Source of the DNA: CAMPKL01 sp963817465
GTDB lineage: Bacteria; Acidobacteriota; Terriglobia; Bryobacterales; UBA6623
Direction: 5' to 3'
Assembly (NCBI GenBank): GCA_963817465.1
Contig: CAWFOP010000018.1
Coordinates: 124,001-188,000 of the forward strand
Length of the DNA stretch: 64,000 bases
Shown: one piece after another, positions 56,182 to 63,926 of the stretch
How the letters are laid out: every line of letters starts with the position of its first letter
Numbering within the stretch: the first letter of the stretch is position 1
Position numbers and translations under genes: made by a program
The notes under the pieces: model-generated
The model's database searches: none
What the model was told of the DNA's origin: nothing
What the model saw: only the letters and a program-made list of their open reading frames with translations

Positions 56182-57285
56182 CTACCGTGACCGCCGCATC
56201 TCGGAAATCATTTTGGCCAGCGGCGACGGCTGTGGGTCGAGCGCGGCGCAACGCTCGAGGTAAGGCAACAAGTCGGCCGGGTCGGTCGGCAGTTCGATCT
56301 TCACCCCGCGGTGCAGGGCAAACGCTTTGCCGCCTTCGAGAATCAGGCAAGCCAGCCGGCTGCCGTACACAGCCGACAGTCCGACGTCGATCACCACGAC
56401 CTTGCCGCCGAACCGCGGCATGACCGCCCCCGCCGTCGGCGTGTGGCCGATCACGATCCGTTTCACGCCGTCGTTCTTCAATAAGGCTTCGACATTCGGC
56501 CTCTCGGCGGCTTCATCGTTCTCGGCCAGACCGCGGTACCACAACGGACCCTGCGGGTCGACCAGCATCCCGCCTGAGATCAGCGAAAAGTTCGCGAACT
56601 CCTTGCCGGCTTCCTTGTTGAAGTCTTCAATCGACCAATCCGCGAATTTCGGTCCGATGCCGCCGTGCAGAAACAGCGTGTCGTTGACCTTGATGACCAC
56701 GTTGTGCCGCGTGATCCATTTGCCGTATTCGCCGTCAGGGCTGAACGCCCGCCGCTGTTCGACCCAGCCCGGCGGCCGCTCGGCGAACCACTTCATCCGA
56801 TAGGAATCTTTGTCGAGGAGTCCCTCCGGCGGCGGACTTCTCTCCAGTTCGCGCCAGTGCGACTCCCAGGCCTTTTCGAGTAACTCTTCCGAGCGCGGGG
56901 TTCGGAAGGCCGCGAACTCGGCCGGCGTCGCGTAACGCAAATCGCCGTAGACGTTCATCGCCTCGTGGTTGCCGATCAGCGCGTGCACATAGCCCTTCGC
57001 CTTGCGCGCCTGCTTCTCGAGCTTCATGAGCAGGTCCATGATCTTGCGCGTATCGGGACCGCGGTCCGGGACGTCGCCGACTTGCACCAGGTGAGTCGCG
57101 CCCCCGACCCAGTCTTCGTTTTCGTCGACCAGCGCCGATTGGCGCAGCAAGGTTATGAATTGGCCGTAGTCCCCGTGCACATCGCCGATGGCGACGATGC
57201 GCTCGACGCCGGACCACTGCTCGGCCGCCGACGCGGCGAGACAGGCGAAGGAGCCGATTAGGAACAAGCGACGGGCGAAAAGCAT
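56182..57285 (-). CDS. Secreted metallophosphoesterase, PPP-type
   Basis: The start is placed at ATG 57285, which begins a signal peptide (LFLIGSFACLAASAAEQ), giving 367 residues. The binuclear metal motifs are complete: GDVHGD (D35, H37), GDVPDRG, GNHEAMN, and the later His in LHGGIGPKF and GHTPTAGAVM. The layout fits Shewanella-like protein phosphatases (Shelphs) and related bacterial PPP enzymes, acting on phosphoproteins or small phosphoesters in the periplasm. It stands 22 bases upstream of the zinc-ribbon gene on the same strand, so the two may share a transcript. Confidence 0.87.
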   Translation of the reverse strand: MLFARRLFLIGSFACLAASAAEQWSGVERIVAIGDVHGDYGQFITLLRQSALVDENEDWVGGATHLVQVGDVPDRGPDTRKIMDLLMKLEKQARKAKGYVHALIGNHEAMNVYGDLRYATPAEFAAFRTPRSEELLEKAWESHWRELERSPPPEGLLDKDSYRMKWFAERPPGWVEQRRAFSPDGEYGKWITRHNVVIKVNDTLFLHGGIGPKFADWSIEDFNKEAGKEFANFSLISGGMLVDPQGPLWYRGLAENDEAAERPNVEALLKNDGVKRIVIGHTPTAGAVMPRFGGKVVVIDVGLSAVYGSRLACLILEGGKAFALHRGVKIELPTDPADLLPYLERCAALDPQPSPLAKMISEMRRSR

Positions 57286-57414
57286 GCCTAGGACACGTAA
57301 GATAGCAGCCGAGGCCGCGTCCCCAGGCAAAGCGAAGTTCGAGAGCAACGCCTAGGGCGACGGCGCCGACTCCATAGACCACAGTGTGAACCTTGGGGCG
57401 AGATCAAGCGGCGG

Positions 57415-58380
57415 TTATCGGTTGTATTGGGGAACCGGACCGCGCAGACCTTGCCAAACGGCGTCGCAATCCTTGCGCAGTTCCTCCGACAACGGTTCCG
57501 AGGCGGCGGCCTTCAAATTGGCCTCGAGATGCTCCATGCGAGAAACGCCGAGAATGACGGACGTTACGGTCTCTTGGTCCAACAACCAACGAAACGCGAT
57601 TTCCAGTAAGTTGCGGTCGTGCCGCTCGGACAACTCCCGCAATCGTTCGACCGCCTGAAAGTACTGCTGCTTCCAGTACCTTCCAAGATACATCTCATTG
57701 CCGTCGAAGCGAGTGCCCTCCAGAGGCTTTTCTGAATTGTGCTTGCCGGTAAGCAGCCCGCCCGCTAACGGATTGTAGACAACCGTCTTGACGCCGAATT
57801 CTTTCGCGAAAGGCACATACTCCTGCTCGATGTCGCGCGTGACCACGTTGTACATCGGCTGCGCGACGACAGGAGCGCGCCAGCCGCGCGCCTCGCAGCG
57901 GCGGATGATGTCGCAGTGCTGCCAGGCGCTGTAGTTCGATACCGCCGGATGGCGGATCTTACCCTCTTCGCGAAATCGCTCCAACGTCTCGAGGGATTCC
58001 TCGATGGGAGTTTGATAGTCCGGGGCGTGGAGATAGTAGAGGTCCAGGTAGTCCGTCCCAAGGCGCTTCAAACTGCCTTCCAGAGCTTGTCTCATCGCCT
58101 TGGCCGATAACCCTTCGTACGCCGGCTCCGCCTTCATGCGACCGCGAACCTTGCTGGCCAATACGACCTGAGAACGTTTCGCGCCGAGGCAGCGGCCGAC
58201 TATTTCCTCCGACGCTCCCTGGCAATAGACGTTGGCCGTGTCGAAGAAATTGATCCCGGCCGCAATACAAGCGTCGATGATGCGGCAAGAGTCGGCTTCG
58301 TCTACTTGACCTCCCAGGGTCATCGTGCCGAGGCAAAGTCGCGACACTTCGATGTCGGAGGTTAGCTTTGTTGTTTCCAT
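57415..58380 (-). CDS. Aldo/keto reductase
   Basis: This is a cytoplasmic NADPH-dependent oxidoreductase of about 321 residues (start at METTKL, 58380). The tetrad is present: Asp and Tyr in FFDTANVYCQG, Lys in VVLASKVRGR and His in LDLYYLHAPD. NADP-site segments are VSNYSAWQHCDI and YNPLAGGLLTGKHN, with the C-terminal VTSVILGVSRMEHLEANL. It resembles the potassium-channel beta-subunit/YajO group. The substrate is unknown. It is divergent from the AT-hook gene. Intact. Confidence 0.9.
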   Translation of the reverse strand: METTKLTSDIEVSRLCLGTMTLGGQVDEADSCRIIDACIAAGINFFDTANVYCQGASEEIVGRCLGAKRSQVVLASKVRGRMKAEPAYEGLSAKAMRQALEGSLKRLGTDYLDLYYLHAPDYQTPIEESLETLERFREEGKIRHPAVSNYSAWQHCDIIRRCEARGWRAPVVAQPMYNVVTRDIEQEYVPFAKEFGVKTVVYNPLAGGLLTGKHNSEKPLEGTRFDGNEMYLGRYWKQQYFQAVERLRELSERHDRNLLEIAFRWLLDQETVTSVILGVSRMEHLEANLKAAASEPLSEELRKDCDAVWQGLRGPVPQYNR

Positions 58381-58457
58381 TGTCGAAGTATGAGAAGGCA
58401 AAATTATTGAAAGGAGCGCTTCCTCGTCGGTGTGTCAGTCATGTTACTATTCTTTTC

Positions 58458-58736
58458 ATGACTGATGCTACGAGCAGCGCTCTGGAAATTCTGATCAGAG
58501 AAAGAGATCGGATTGGCCAGGCGATTCAACTCCTCCAAGGCGACGACGCTCCCGCCGCTCCCCGCCGTCGCGGTCGTCCCCCCAAGGCCGCCGCCGCTAA
58601 GGCCGCCCCAAAGAAGGCCGCCACGGCAAAGAGCGGCAGAAAGCAGATGAGCGACGAGGCGCGCAAGGCCGTATCGGAGCGCATGCGCAAGTACTGGGCC
58701 AAGCGCCGGAAAGAAAAGAAGGGCGCCGCGAAGTAA
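58458..58736 (+). CDS. Small AT-hook, histone H1-like DNA-binding protein
   Basis: 92 residues, start ATG 58458, with a -10-like TACTAT seven bases upstream and no Shine-Dalgarno. The N-terminal 27 residues are a helix (LEILIRERDRIGQAIQLLQG). An AT-hook core RRRGRPPK (36-43) is followed by an Ala/Lys-rich H1-like tail (AAAAKAAPKKAATAKSG) and a basic helix (SDEARKAVSERMRKYWAKRR) like those at the end of MucR or NUMOD-type basic proteins. It is expected to bind DNA broadly as a nucleoid-associated or regulatory protein. Confidence 0.8.
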   Translation: MTDATSSALEILIRERDRIGQAIQLLQGDDAPAAPRRRGRPPKAAAAKAAPKKAATAKSGRKQMSDEARKAVSERMRKYWAKRRKEKKGAAK

Positions 58737-58781
58737 CGGCGTTCGCGTCGGCAAGCGGCCGAGGCCGTTCCGGGCGCGTGC

Positions 58782-58787
58782 TATTCT
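58782..58787 (+). promoter_or_regulatory. Candidate -10 box, near-leaderless
   Basis: TATTCT in the context TGCTATTCTCG ends six bases before the GTG start at 58794. No Shine-Dalgarno is present. Confidence 0.3.
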
Positions 58788-58793
58788 CGAAGT

Positions 58794-59603
58794 GTGAATC
58801 AGCTGCGCCGTGGAGTGTCGTGGGCCGCTTTGGCGGTCTTGTTCGCTTGCGGCGCAGGCTACCTCGTCGCACAGCGTCTCTACCGCGGCGTTGAGTTGCC
58901 TCCCATCACCGATATTCCGGAACCCGAGGACGGCGATCAGCCCGCTGAGTTTGCGTTTGCGCGCTTGGTGTACAGCGATCCGTACGTCGGGCAGGAGCTC
59001 AGCGAACGGCCCTGGCATATCGACTCGCCGGCGGCCGAGCGCCACTTTTTACAAGGCATTCGGCGCCTCTCCGCCATTGACGGGCGTTCGAAAGAGCACT
59101 ACGTGAAGCCGTCGGACGACGACTTCTTCGACTACCCCTGGCTGTACGCCGTCGAGGTAGGCCACTGGCAATTGACTGACGAAGAAGCGACGCGTATCCG
59201 CGAGTTTCTTCTGCGCGGCGGCTTCCTGGTCGTCGACGACTTCCACGGCACCCAGGAATGGGAGCGTTTCCTGGTCGGCATGCGCCAGATCTTTCCCGAG
59301 CGTCCCATCGTCGACCTATCGGCTGACAATGAGGTTTTTCATACCTTGTATGACACCGAGCCCAATGTCCAAATTCCCGGCATCCAGATGCTCTACACGG
59401 GGCGGACCTTTGAGCGCGACGGGTATAACCCGGAGTGGAAAGCCGTATACGACGACGACGGGCGCATTATGGTCCTGATCAACCACAACATGGACTTAGG
59501 CGACGCCTGGGAGCACGCCGACTGGCCGGAATACCCGGAGCGGTACACGGCGCTCGCCTACCGCATGGGCATTAACTACGTCATTTACGACATGACCCAC
59601 TAG
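58794..59603 (+). CDS. DUF4159 domain-containing secreted protein
   Basis: 269 residues starting at GTG 58794. A membrane helix or uncleaved signal (WAALAVLFACGAGYLVAQRL) is followed by one DUF4159 domain: FAFARLVYSDPYV, DDDFFDYPWLYAVEVGHWQL, LREFLLRGGFLVVDDFHGTQ-type segments (here IREFLLRGGFLVVDDFHG) and the closing YTALAYRMGINYVIYDMTH. DUF4159 is often found near AAA-ATPase/von Willebrand clusters or as a stand-alone protein; no such cluster is seen here. Function unknown. Confidence 0.87.
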   Translation: MNQLRRGVSWAALAVLFACGAGYLVAQRLYRGVELPPITDIPEPEDGDQPAEFAFARLVYSDPYVGQELSERPWHIDSPAAERHFLQGIRRLSAIDGRSKEHYVKPSDDDFFDYPWLYAVEVGHWQLTDEEATRIREFLLRGGFLVVDDFHGTQEWERFLVGMRQIFPERPIVDLSADNEVFHTLYDTEPNVQIPGIQMLYTGRTFERDGYNPEWKAVYDDDGRIMVLINHNMDLGDAWEHADWPEYPERYTALAYRMGINYVIYDMTH

Positions 59604-59678
59604 TTAAGACGTCCGAGCCGCATCGCTTCGGCACGCGGCTCGTCCGCACAAACTGGACGCTTCGGGTCCGTTTGACGA

Positions 59679-60719
59679 CTAGTCGGATGAAGGTTGCAAC
59701 ACGACTTTCGTTAGGTTGGCTTCCTTCGCGTATAGACGGGCAAACATTTCCGGACCGCGGTCCAGCGGCACGGTCGCGCTAATCATCGGCTTGACATTGA
59801 TCGCGCCGCGGCGCATCAACTCCAAACAAGCCGGGTAGTCGTTAGACGACGCGCAGGAGCCGAATACGCTGATCTCTCGCGTGACCACCGACTGCAGGCC
59901 GAAGTCGACGGTCGGCGTAATGTTCCCGATCAATGTCACCGCCCCGCCCTTGCGCACGCTGTCAATCGACATCCTTACCGTCGGCGTCGCGCCGACGGCT
60001 TCGAGGGCGACGTCGGCGCCGCGGCCGTCCGTCATCTCGCGGATCAGCTTCGGAACGTCCGCCGACCGCGAATTGATCGTTTCGTCGGCGCCGTTCGCGC
60101 GCGCCAAAGCCAGGCGGTCGTCTTCCAGATCGACGGAAACGATCCGGCCGCAACCCGCCGCGCGCAAAGCTTGCACCGTCAGCAAGCCGATCATTCCCGC
60201 TCCGACGACCAGAGCCGTATCGCCGAGCGACAAGGGCGTGATGTTCACCGCGTGAACGGCGACCGAAACCGGCTCCACCATCGCGGCCTGCTCGAACGGC
60301 ACGTCGTCCGGCACGCGATAAATAATGTGCTGCGGAACGTTGACGTATTCGGCGAACGCGCCGTCGCGGCGGTATTCGTCGCAAGAGACGCCCAACACGC
60401 GGCGGTTGTCGCAAAGGTTCGGGCGTCCTTCCTTACAAAAGAAGCAACGGCCGCACGAGATCATGGAGTCGAAAGTGACGCGGTCGCCGATCGCGAACCT
60501 GTCCACTTCAGCGCCGACACGAGCGATTACGCCGGCGGCTTCGTGTCCCATGATGACCGGCGGGATGCGCCGACCCGACGAGCCGTCGAAACCGTGCACG
60601 TCGCTGCCGCAGATACCGCAGGCGCGAACATGAATCAGGGCTTCATTCGGCGCCAGTTGCGGTTCCGGCACATCGCCGATTTTGAGTTTTTTGTATTCCT
60701 CGAGTACGAGAGCTTTCAT
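59679..60719 (-). CDS. Zinc-dependent alcohol/polyol dehydrogenase (MDR family)
   Basis: 346 residues, cytoplasmic. Catalytic zinc ligands are in CGICGSDVHGF and MGHEAAGV with the later Glu (MVEPVSVAVHAV). The structural zinc site is complete, with four Cys in ISCGRCFFCKEGRPNLC. The NAD site is VVGAGMIGLLTVQAL. It resembles galactitol-1-phosphate, sorbitol or threonine dehydrogenases. With the rhamnonate-dehydratase-like gene on the same strand upstream it may take part in sugar-acid or polyol catabolism. The substrate is not assigned. Intact. Confidence 0.92.
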   Translation of the reverse strand: MKALVLEEYKKLKIGDVPEPQLAPNEALIHVRACGICGSDVHGFDGSSGRRIPPVIMGHEAAGVIARVGAEVDRFAIGDRVTFDSMISCGRCFFCKEGRPNLCDNRRVLGVSCDEYRRDGAFAEYVNVPQHIIYRVPDDVPFEQAAMVEPVSVAVHAVNITPLSLGDTALVVGAGMIGLLTVQALRAAGCGRIVSVDLEDDRLALARANGADETINSRSADVPKLIREMTDGRGADVALEAVGATPTVRMSIDSVRKGGAVTLIGNITPTVDFGLQSVVTREISVFGSCASSNDYPACLELMRRGAINVKPMISATVPLDRGPEMFARLYAKEANLTKVVLQPSSD

Positions 60720-60862
60720 AAGTGGGAAGGCCTCTAGGCCAAGAGAGTCAATATACCGCGCCGTCGCGCGCGGTCGCTACCGGTTCCGCGGTCGGACTGT
60801 TTGGTCTAGGTCTGAGGACGGAGACTTCTCGGCTCCCGGCGACTTGAAGAGCGCCTCGCGTC

Positions 60863-61057
60863 TTAGATGACGCTCGAGAAGAAGGTGCTGATGGGCTCGA
60901 CGATCGGCTGCAGCGCCGCCTTTACCTGCATGGCGACATAACCTTGCGAATGCCAAGCGTAGTATCCCAACCCAAACACCGCTCCGGGCACTCCCACTGC
61001 CCAGAACGTGCTGAACGGCGTATAGCGCTTCTTCGACATGTTGCGGCGCCGGGTCAT
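60863..61057 (-). CDS. Small membrane protein
   Basis: 64 residues from 61057, or 58 from a second ATG at 61039 (MSKKRYTPFSTFWAVG). One membrane helix at about 22-42 (VGVPGAVFGLGYYAWHSQG), then an amphipathic helix (VAMQVKAALQPIVEPISTFF). No family recognised. The basic N-terminus, helix and clean start make it a credible small protein rather than noise. It lies 51 bases downstream of the enolase-superfamily gene. Confidence 0.5.
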   Translation of the reverse strand: MTRRRNMSKKRYTPFSTFWAVGVPGAVFGLGYYAWHSQGYVAMQVKAALQPIVEPISTFFSSVI

Positions 61058-61108
61058 CTGAGTGTGAGTCTAAGACCCCGGCGACCTATGGACGATAGGT
61101 AGGATGCC

Positions 61109-62362
61109 TTAGTCGGCCACCTCGAAGTCCCAACCGAAACCCGGCCCTTCCGAGGGGCGGGTGTAGATGCCCTCGGGCCCCCGCGTGAGGTTGTTGTCTT
61201 CCTCATAGCGCTGGTAGACGACCGCCGGCCCGCCGGGCGCCGGCATGAACATCTCGGCCCACGGACTGTTCGGAGTCGCCATGATGAAATGCACGGAATC
61301 GCGTGAGCCGCCGCCGTGCGGGATCACCGGTATGTCGTACGCCGCGGCCATCGCCGCGATCTTGCGCAACTCGCTCAGCCCGCCGCACCAGTGGATGTCC
61401 GGCTGCCAGATCTCCGCCCCGTTGACGCGCAGCAGTTGTCTAAACCCGTACCGCGTATAGACGTGCTCCCCGGTCACGATCCGCGTCGATTTGATCTCTT
61501 GCCGCAGCCGTCCAAAACCCTCGTAGTCGTCGGGCGGCAGCACCTCTTCGAGCCAGTAGACGTTGTAGGGCGCGAAGGCGTCGGCCAGCTCGAGGGTGTA
61601 GCGCTCGGTCAACGCCATCCAGCAATCCATCATGACGTCGCCGTCGGCGCCGACCGCTTCGCGCGCGCGCTTCACGAGGGCGACGTTCTTGCGAATGCCC
61701 TCCCTGCCGTCCGCCGGACCGTAAGGCAGCGCCAGCTTCACGCGCTTGTACCCGAACTCGACGTGCTGCTCGATATCGTTGCCCGTACAGTAGGCGGGAA
61801 TGCGAGGATGAATCTCGCCGCCGATCAGCCGGTAGACCGGCAGGTTCCACGCCTTGCCGGCAATGTCCCACAGCGCCAGATCGACGCCCGAGATGGCGTT
61901 CACGGTGACGCCCTTGCGCCCGTATGACATCGTCGAGCGCCACAGGATGTCCCAGATCCGTTCGATGTCGAGCGCGTTCTCGCCGAGCAACAGCTTGGTC
62001 AAATGGCCTTCGACGATCGGCCCTCCGCCGGGCCCGCCGCTGCCGTAGCCCTTGACGCCTTTGTCCGTCTCGATCTCCACCGTGAAGCCCGAGACGCCTC
62101 CCGGATCGGGTTGAAACAAGCTGCGCGTCGCCTTGTACTTCGGGTAGATCGACACCGGATTCGCCACTTCGACGCCGCCGGTCGACCACGAACCCGGCGC
62201 CGGCGTATAGCTGGGCACGGGCCGCCGGGGGCGCGTCCGCACCAAGCGGACCCCGGTGATCTTCAAATTGTCGACCACGGGAGGCGCGGCGAAGGCGGCG
62301 GAGGGCAGCGCGGCGCAGGCGGCGGTGAATCCGCCAAGGGAGAGAGCTTCACGGCGTGTCAT
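61109..62362 (-). CDS. Exported enolase-superfamily enzyme, L-rhamnonate dehydratase-like
   Basis: 417 residues. A twin-arginine signal (MTRREALSLGGFTAACAALP) precedes a capping domain and a TIM barrel of the mandelate-racemase/RhmD type. Metal ligands are expected in DVMMDCWMALTERY, VYWLEEVLPPDDYEG and RIVTGEHVYTRYGF; QPDIHWCGGLSELRKI and IPVIPHGGGSRDSVHFI carry the Asp/His dyad region. The EEVLPPDDY, WCGG and PHG motifs are those of L-rhamnonate dehydratase. Rhamnonate catabolism is cytoplasmic, so the export signal is odd and the substrate may be another aldonate or a glycan end. Confidence 0.85.
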   Translation of the reverse strand: MTRREALSLGGFTAACAALPSAAFAAPPVVDNLKITGVRLVRTRPRRPVPSYTPAPGSWSTGGVEVANPVSIYPKYKATRSLFQPDPGGVSGFTVEIETDKGVKGYGSGGPGGGPIVEGHLTKLLLGENALDIERIWDILWRSTMSYGRKGVTVNAISGVDLALWDIAGKAWNLPVYRLIGGEIHPRIPAYCTGNDIEQHVEFGYKRVKLALPYGPADGREGIRKNVALVKRAREAVGADGDVMMDCWMALTERYTLELADAFAPYNVYWLEEVLPPDDYEGFGRLRQEIKSTRIVTGEHVYTRYGFRQLLRVNGAEIWQPDIHWCGGLSELRKIAAMAAAYDIPVIPHGGGSRDSVHFIMATPNSPWAEMFMPAPGGPAVVYQRYEEDNNLTRGPEGIYTRPSEGPGFGWDFEVAD

Positions 62363-62457
62363 GGGCAGGATTGTTACCGCCGCAACCTAACGAAAGTCAA
62401 GCGCGGCGTTGGTCGAATCGGCTGAAACGAGGTTAGCCGGTCGCGTGTCTTACCGCC

Positions 62458-63048
62458 ATGACGGGGAAAACACTTCAATTTGCCGCCGCGGCTGCTCTTG
62501 GCTCAGCTCTGCTCGCGGGGCCCACGCTGTCTGCAAAAGAAGCGCCGGCCTTGCCCGGCGCGACGCTCGCCGACCGCGCCGCGCAATATGTGAAGCTCAG
62601 GGATGGTCTAACCGACGGGGCCGCCGATCGGACTATTTCGCAGGATCAGAAGCAGATAGACGCCCGGCAAAAGGCGCTCATATCGGCGGTCCGGCAAAGT
62701 TTGCCGAACGTCGATCAGGGTTGGCTGATTGCGCCATCCGACCGCGCTCGGATGGAAGGCGCGCTCGAGAGGATCTTCGCGGGTCCGAAGGGCGCTGAGT
62801 TGGCAAGCATCGTGCTGGGCGAAGGCAACCCGGCAGCCGAGGGAGACAACGTGAAAATGAAGGTGTTGTCCGTGTACCCGGACAACAGGCCTCGGAGTTC
62901 CGTGCCGCCGGAAATCATTGACGCATTGATCCCGTTGCCGGAAACTCTTCAATACGGATTCGTGAACCGCACGTTGTTGATCTACGACACGTCCACCGAA
63001 CTGATTCTCGACTTCTTCCCCTACGCCGTCCCTGCTACAAAACCATGA
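62458..63048 (+). CDS. Secreted protein of unknown function
   Basis: 196 residues with a signal peptide (residues 1-26, AAAALGSALLAGPTLSAKE). The mature part is helical (LADRAAQYVKLRDGLTDG, DQKQIDARQKALISAVRQSL), then a beta-rich end (VKMKVLSVYPDNRPRSSVPP, TLLIYDTSTELILDFFPYAV). I do not recognise a family; it looks like a small exported protein common near phosphatases in Acidobacteria. Its last four bases overlap the start of the metallophosphoesterase (ATGA), so the two are translationally coupled and probably work together. Confidence 0.75.
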   Translation: MTGKTLQFAAAAALGSALLAGPTLSAKEAPALPGATLADRAAQYVKLRDGLTDGAADRTISQDQKQIDARQKALISAVRQSLPNVDQGWLIAPSDRARMEGALERIFAGPKGAELASIVLGEGNPAAEGDNVKMKVLSVYPDNRPRSSVPPEIIDALIPLPETLQYGFVNRTLLIYDTSTELILDFFPYAVPATKP

Positions 63049-63926
63049 AATTCGGACTTCGCCGCAACCGTCCGGTCACCCTTCTTGCTGTCGCACTTAC
63101 GGCGGTTTGCCTGGTTGCGGGCACCAAGCTCGCACCAGAGACGATCAGTCTTCCGGACGCTCCCGACGGCCTCCGATTCGCGGTCGTCGGCGACACCGGA
63201 ACCGGCGATAAATACCAACGCGGGATCGGCGATCTGATGGCCCAGGCGCATCAGACGTTCCCGTTCACGTTTGCGATTATGGCGGGCGACAATATGTACG
63301 GCGGCGAGTCGAGCAGCGCTTTTAAGAAGAAGTTCGAGGACCCTTACGACAAGCTTCTCAAGGCGGGAGTCAAGTTCTACGCCGCTCTCGGCAACCACGA
63401 CAGCCCGTCCCAGCGGCTCTATGAACCGTTCCATATGGGCGGCGAGCGCTACTACGCGTTCAGCCCCCGCGACGATGTGGAGTTCTTCGCCCTCGACTCG
63501 ACCTACATGAACGACGAGCAGCAGGCGTGGATCAAGAAAGCGCTGACCGACTCGAAGGCGCCCTGGAAGATCGCCTTCTTCCATCACCCGCTCTATTCCT
63601 CCGGAGAGCGCCACGGCTCCGAGTTGGATTTACGAGCCATTCTCGAACCGATCTTTCTCGCCGACGGAGTCGATGTCGTCATCTCGGGCCACGACCACTT
63701 CTACGAGCGAGTCAACCCACAAAAGGGGATTTACTACTTCGTCGTCGGGGGCGCAGCAAAGTTGCGTCGCGGAAACATCGATATCAAGTCCGGCATCACC
63801 GCCGCCGGCTACGACCAGGGCCGCAGCTTCATGCTGGCCGAAATCGTGGGCGACCGTATGTTCATCGAAGCCATCGGCGAAGACGGCCAAGCCGTCGACC
63901 GCTTCGTCATCCCGCGTCGCGACTGA
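63045..63926 (+). CDS. Secreted metallophosphoesterase (purple-acid-phosphatase-like)
   Basis: 293 residues with a signal peptide (LLAVALTAVCLVAG). Calcineurin-like motifs are complete: VVGDTGTGD, AIMAGDNMY, AALGNHDSP, KIAFFHHPLYSSG and ISGHDHFYERV. The GDTG...GDN...GNHD pattern matches the small purple-acid-phosphatase/tartrate-resistant group. It should hydrolyse phosphomonoesters outside the cell membrane, scavenging phosphate. It is translationally coupled to the upstream secreted protein. It ends 74 bases before the window edge, and nothing further is seen. Confidence 0.9.
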   Translation: MKFGLRRNRPVTLLAVALTAVCLVAGTKLAPETISLPDAPDGLRFAVVGDTGTGDKYQRGIGDLMAQAHQTFPFTFAIMAGDNMYGGESSSAFKKKFEDPYDKLLKAGVKFYAALGNHDSPSQRLYEPFHMGGERYYAFSPRDDVEFFALDSTYMNDEQQAWIKKALTDSKAPWKIAFFHHPLYSSGERHGSELDLRAILEPIFLADGVDVVISGHDHFYERVNPQKGIYYFVVGGAAKLRRGNIDIKSGITAAGYDQGRSFMLAEIVGDRMFIEAIGEDGQAVDRFVIPRRD

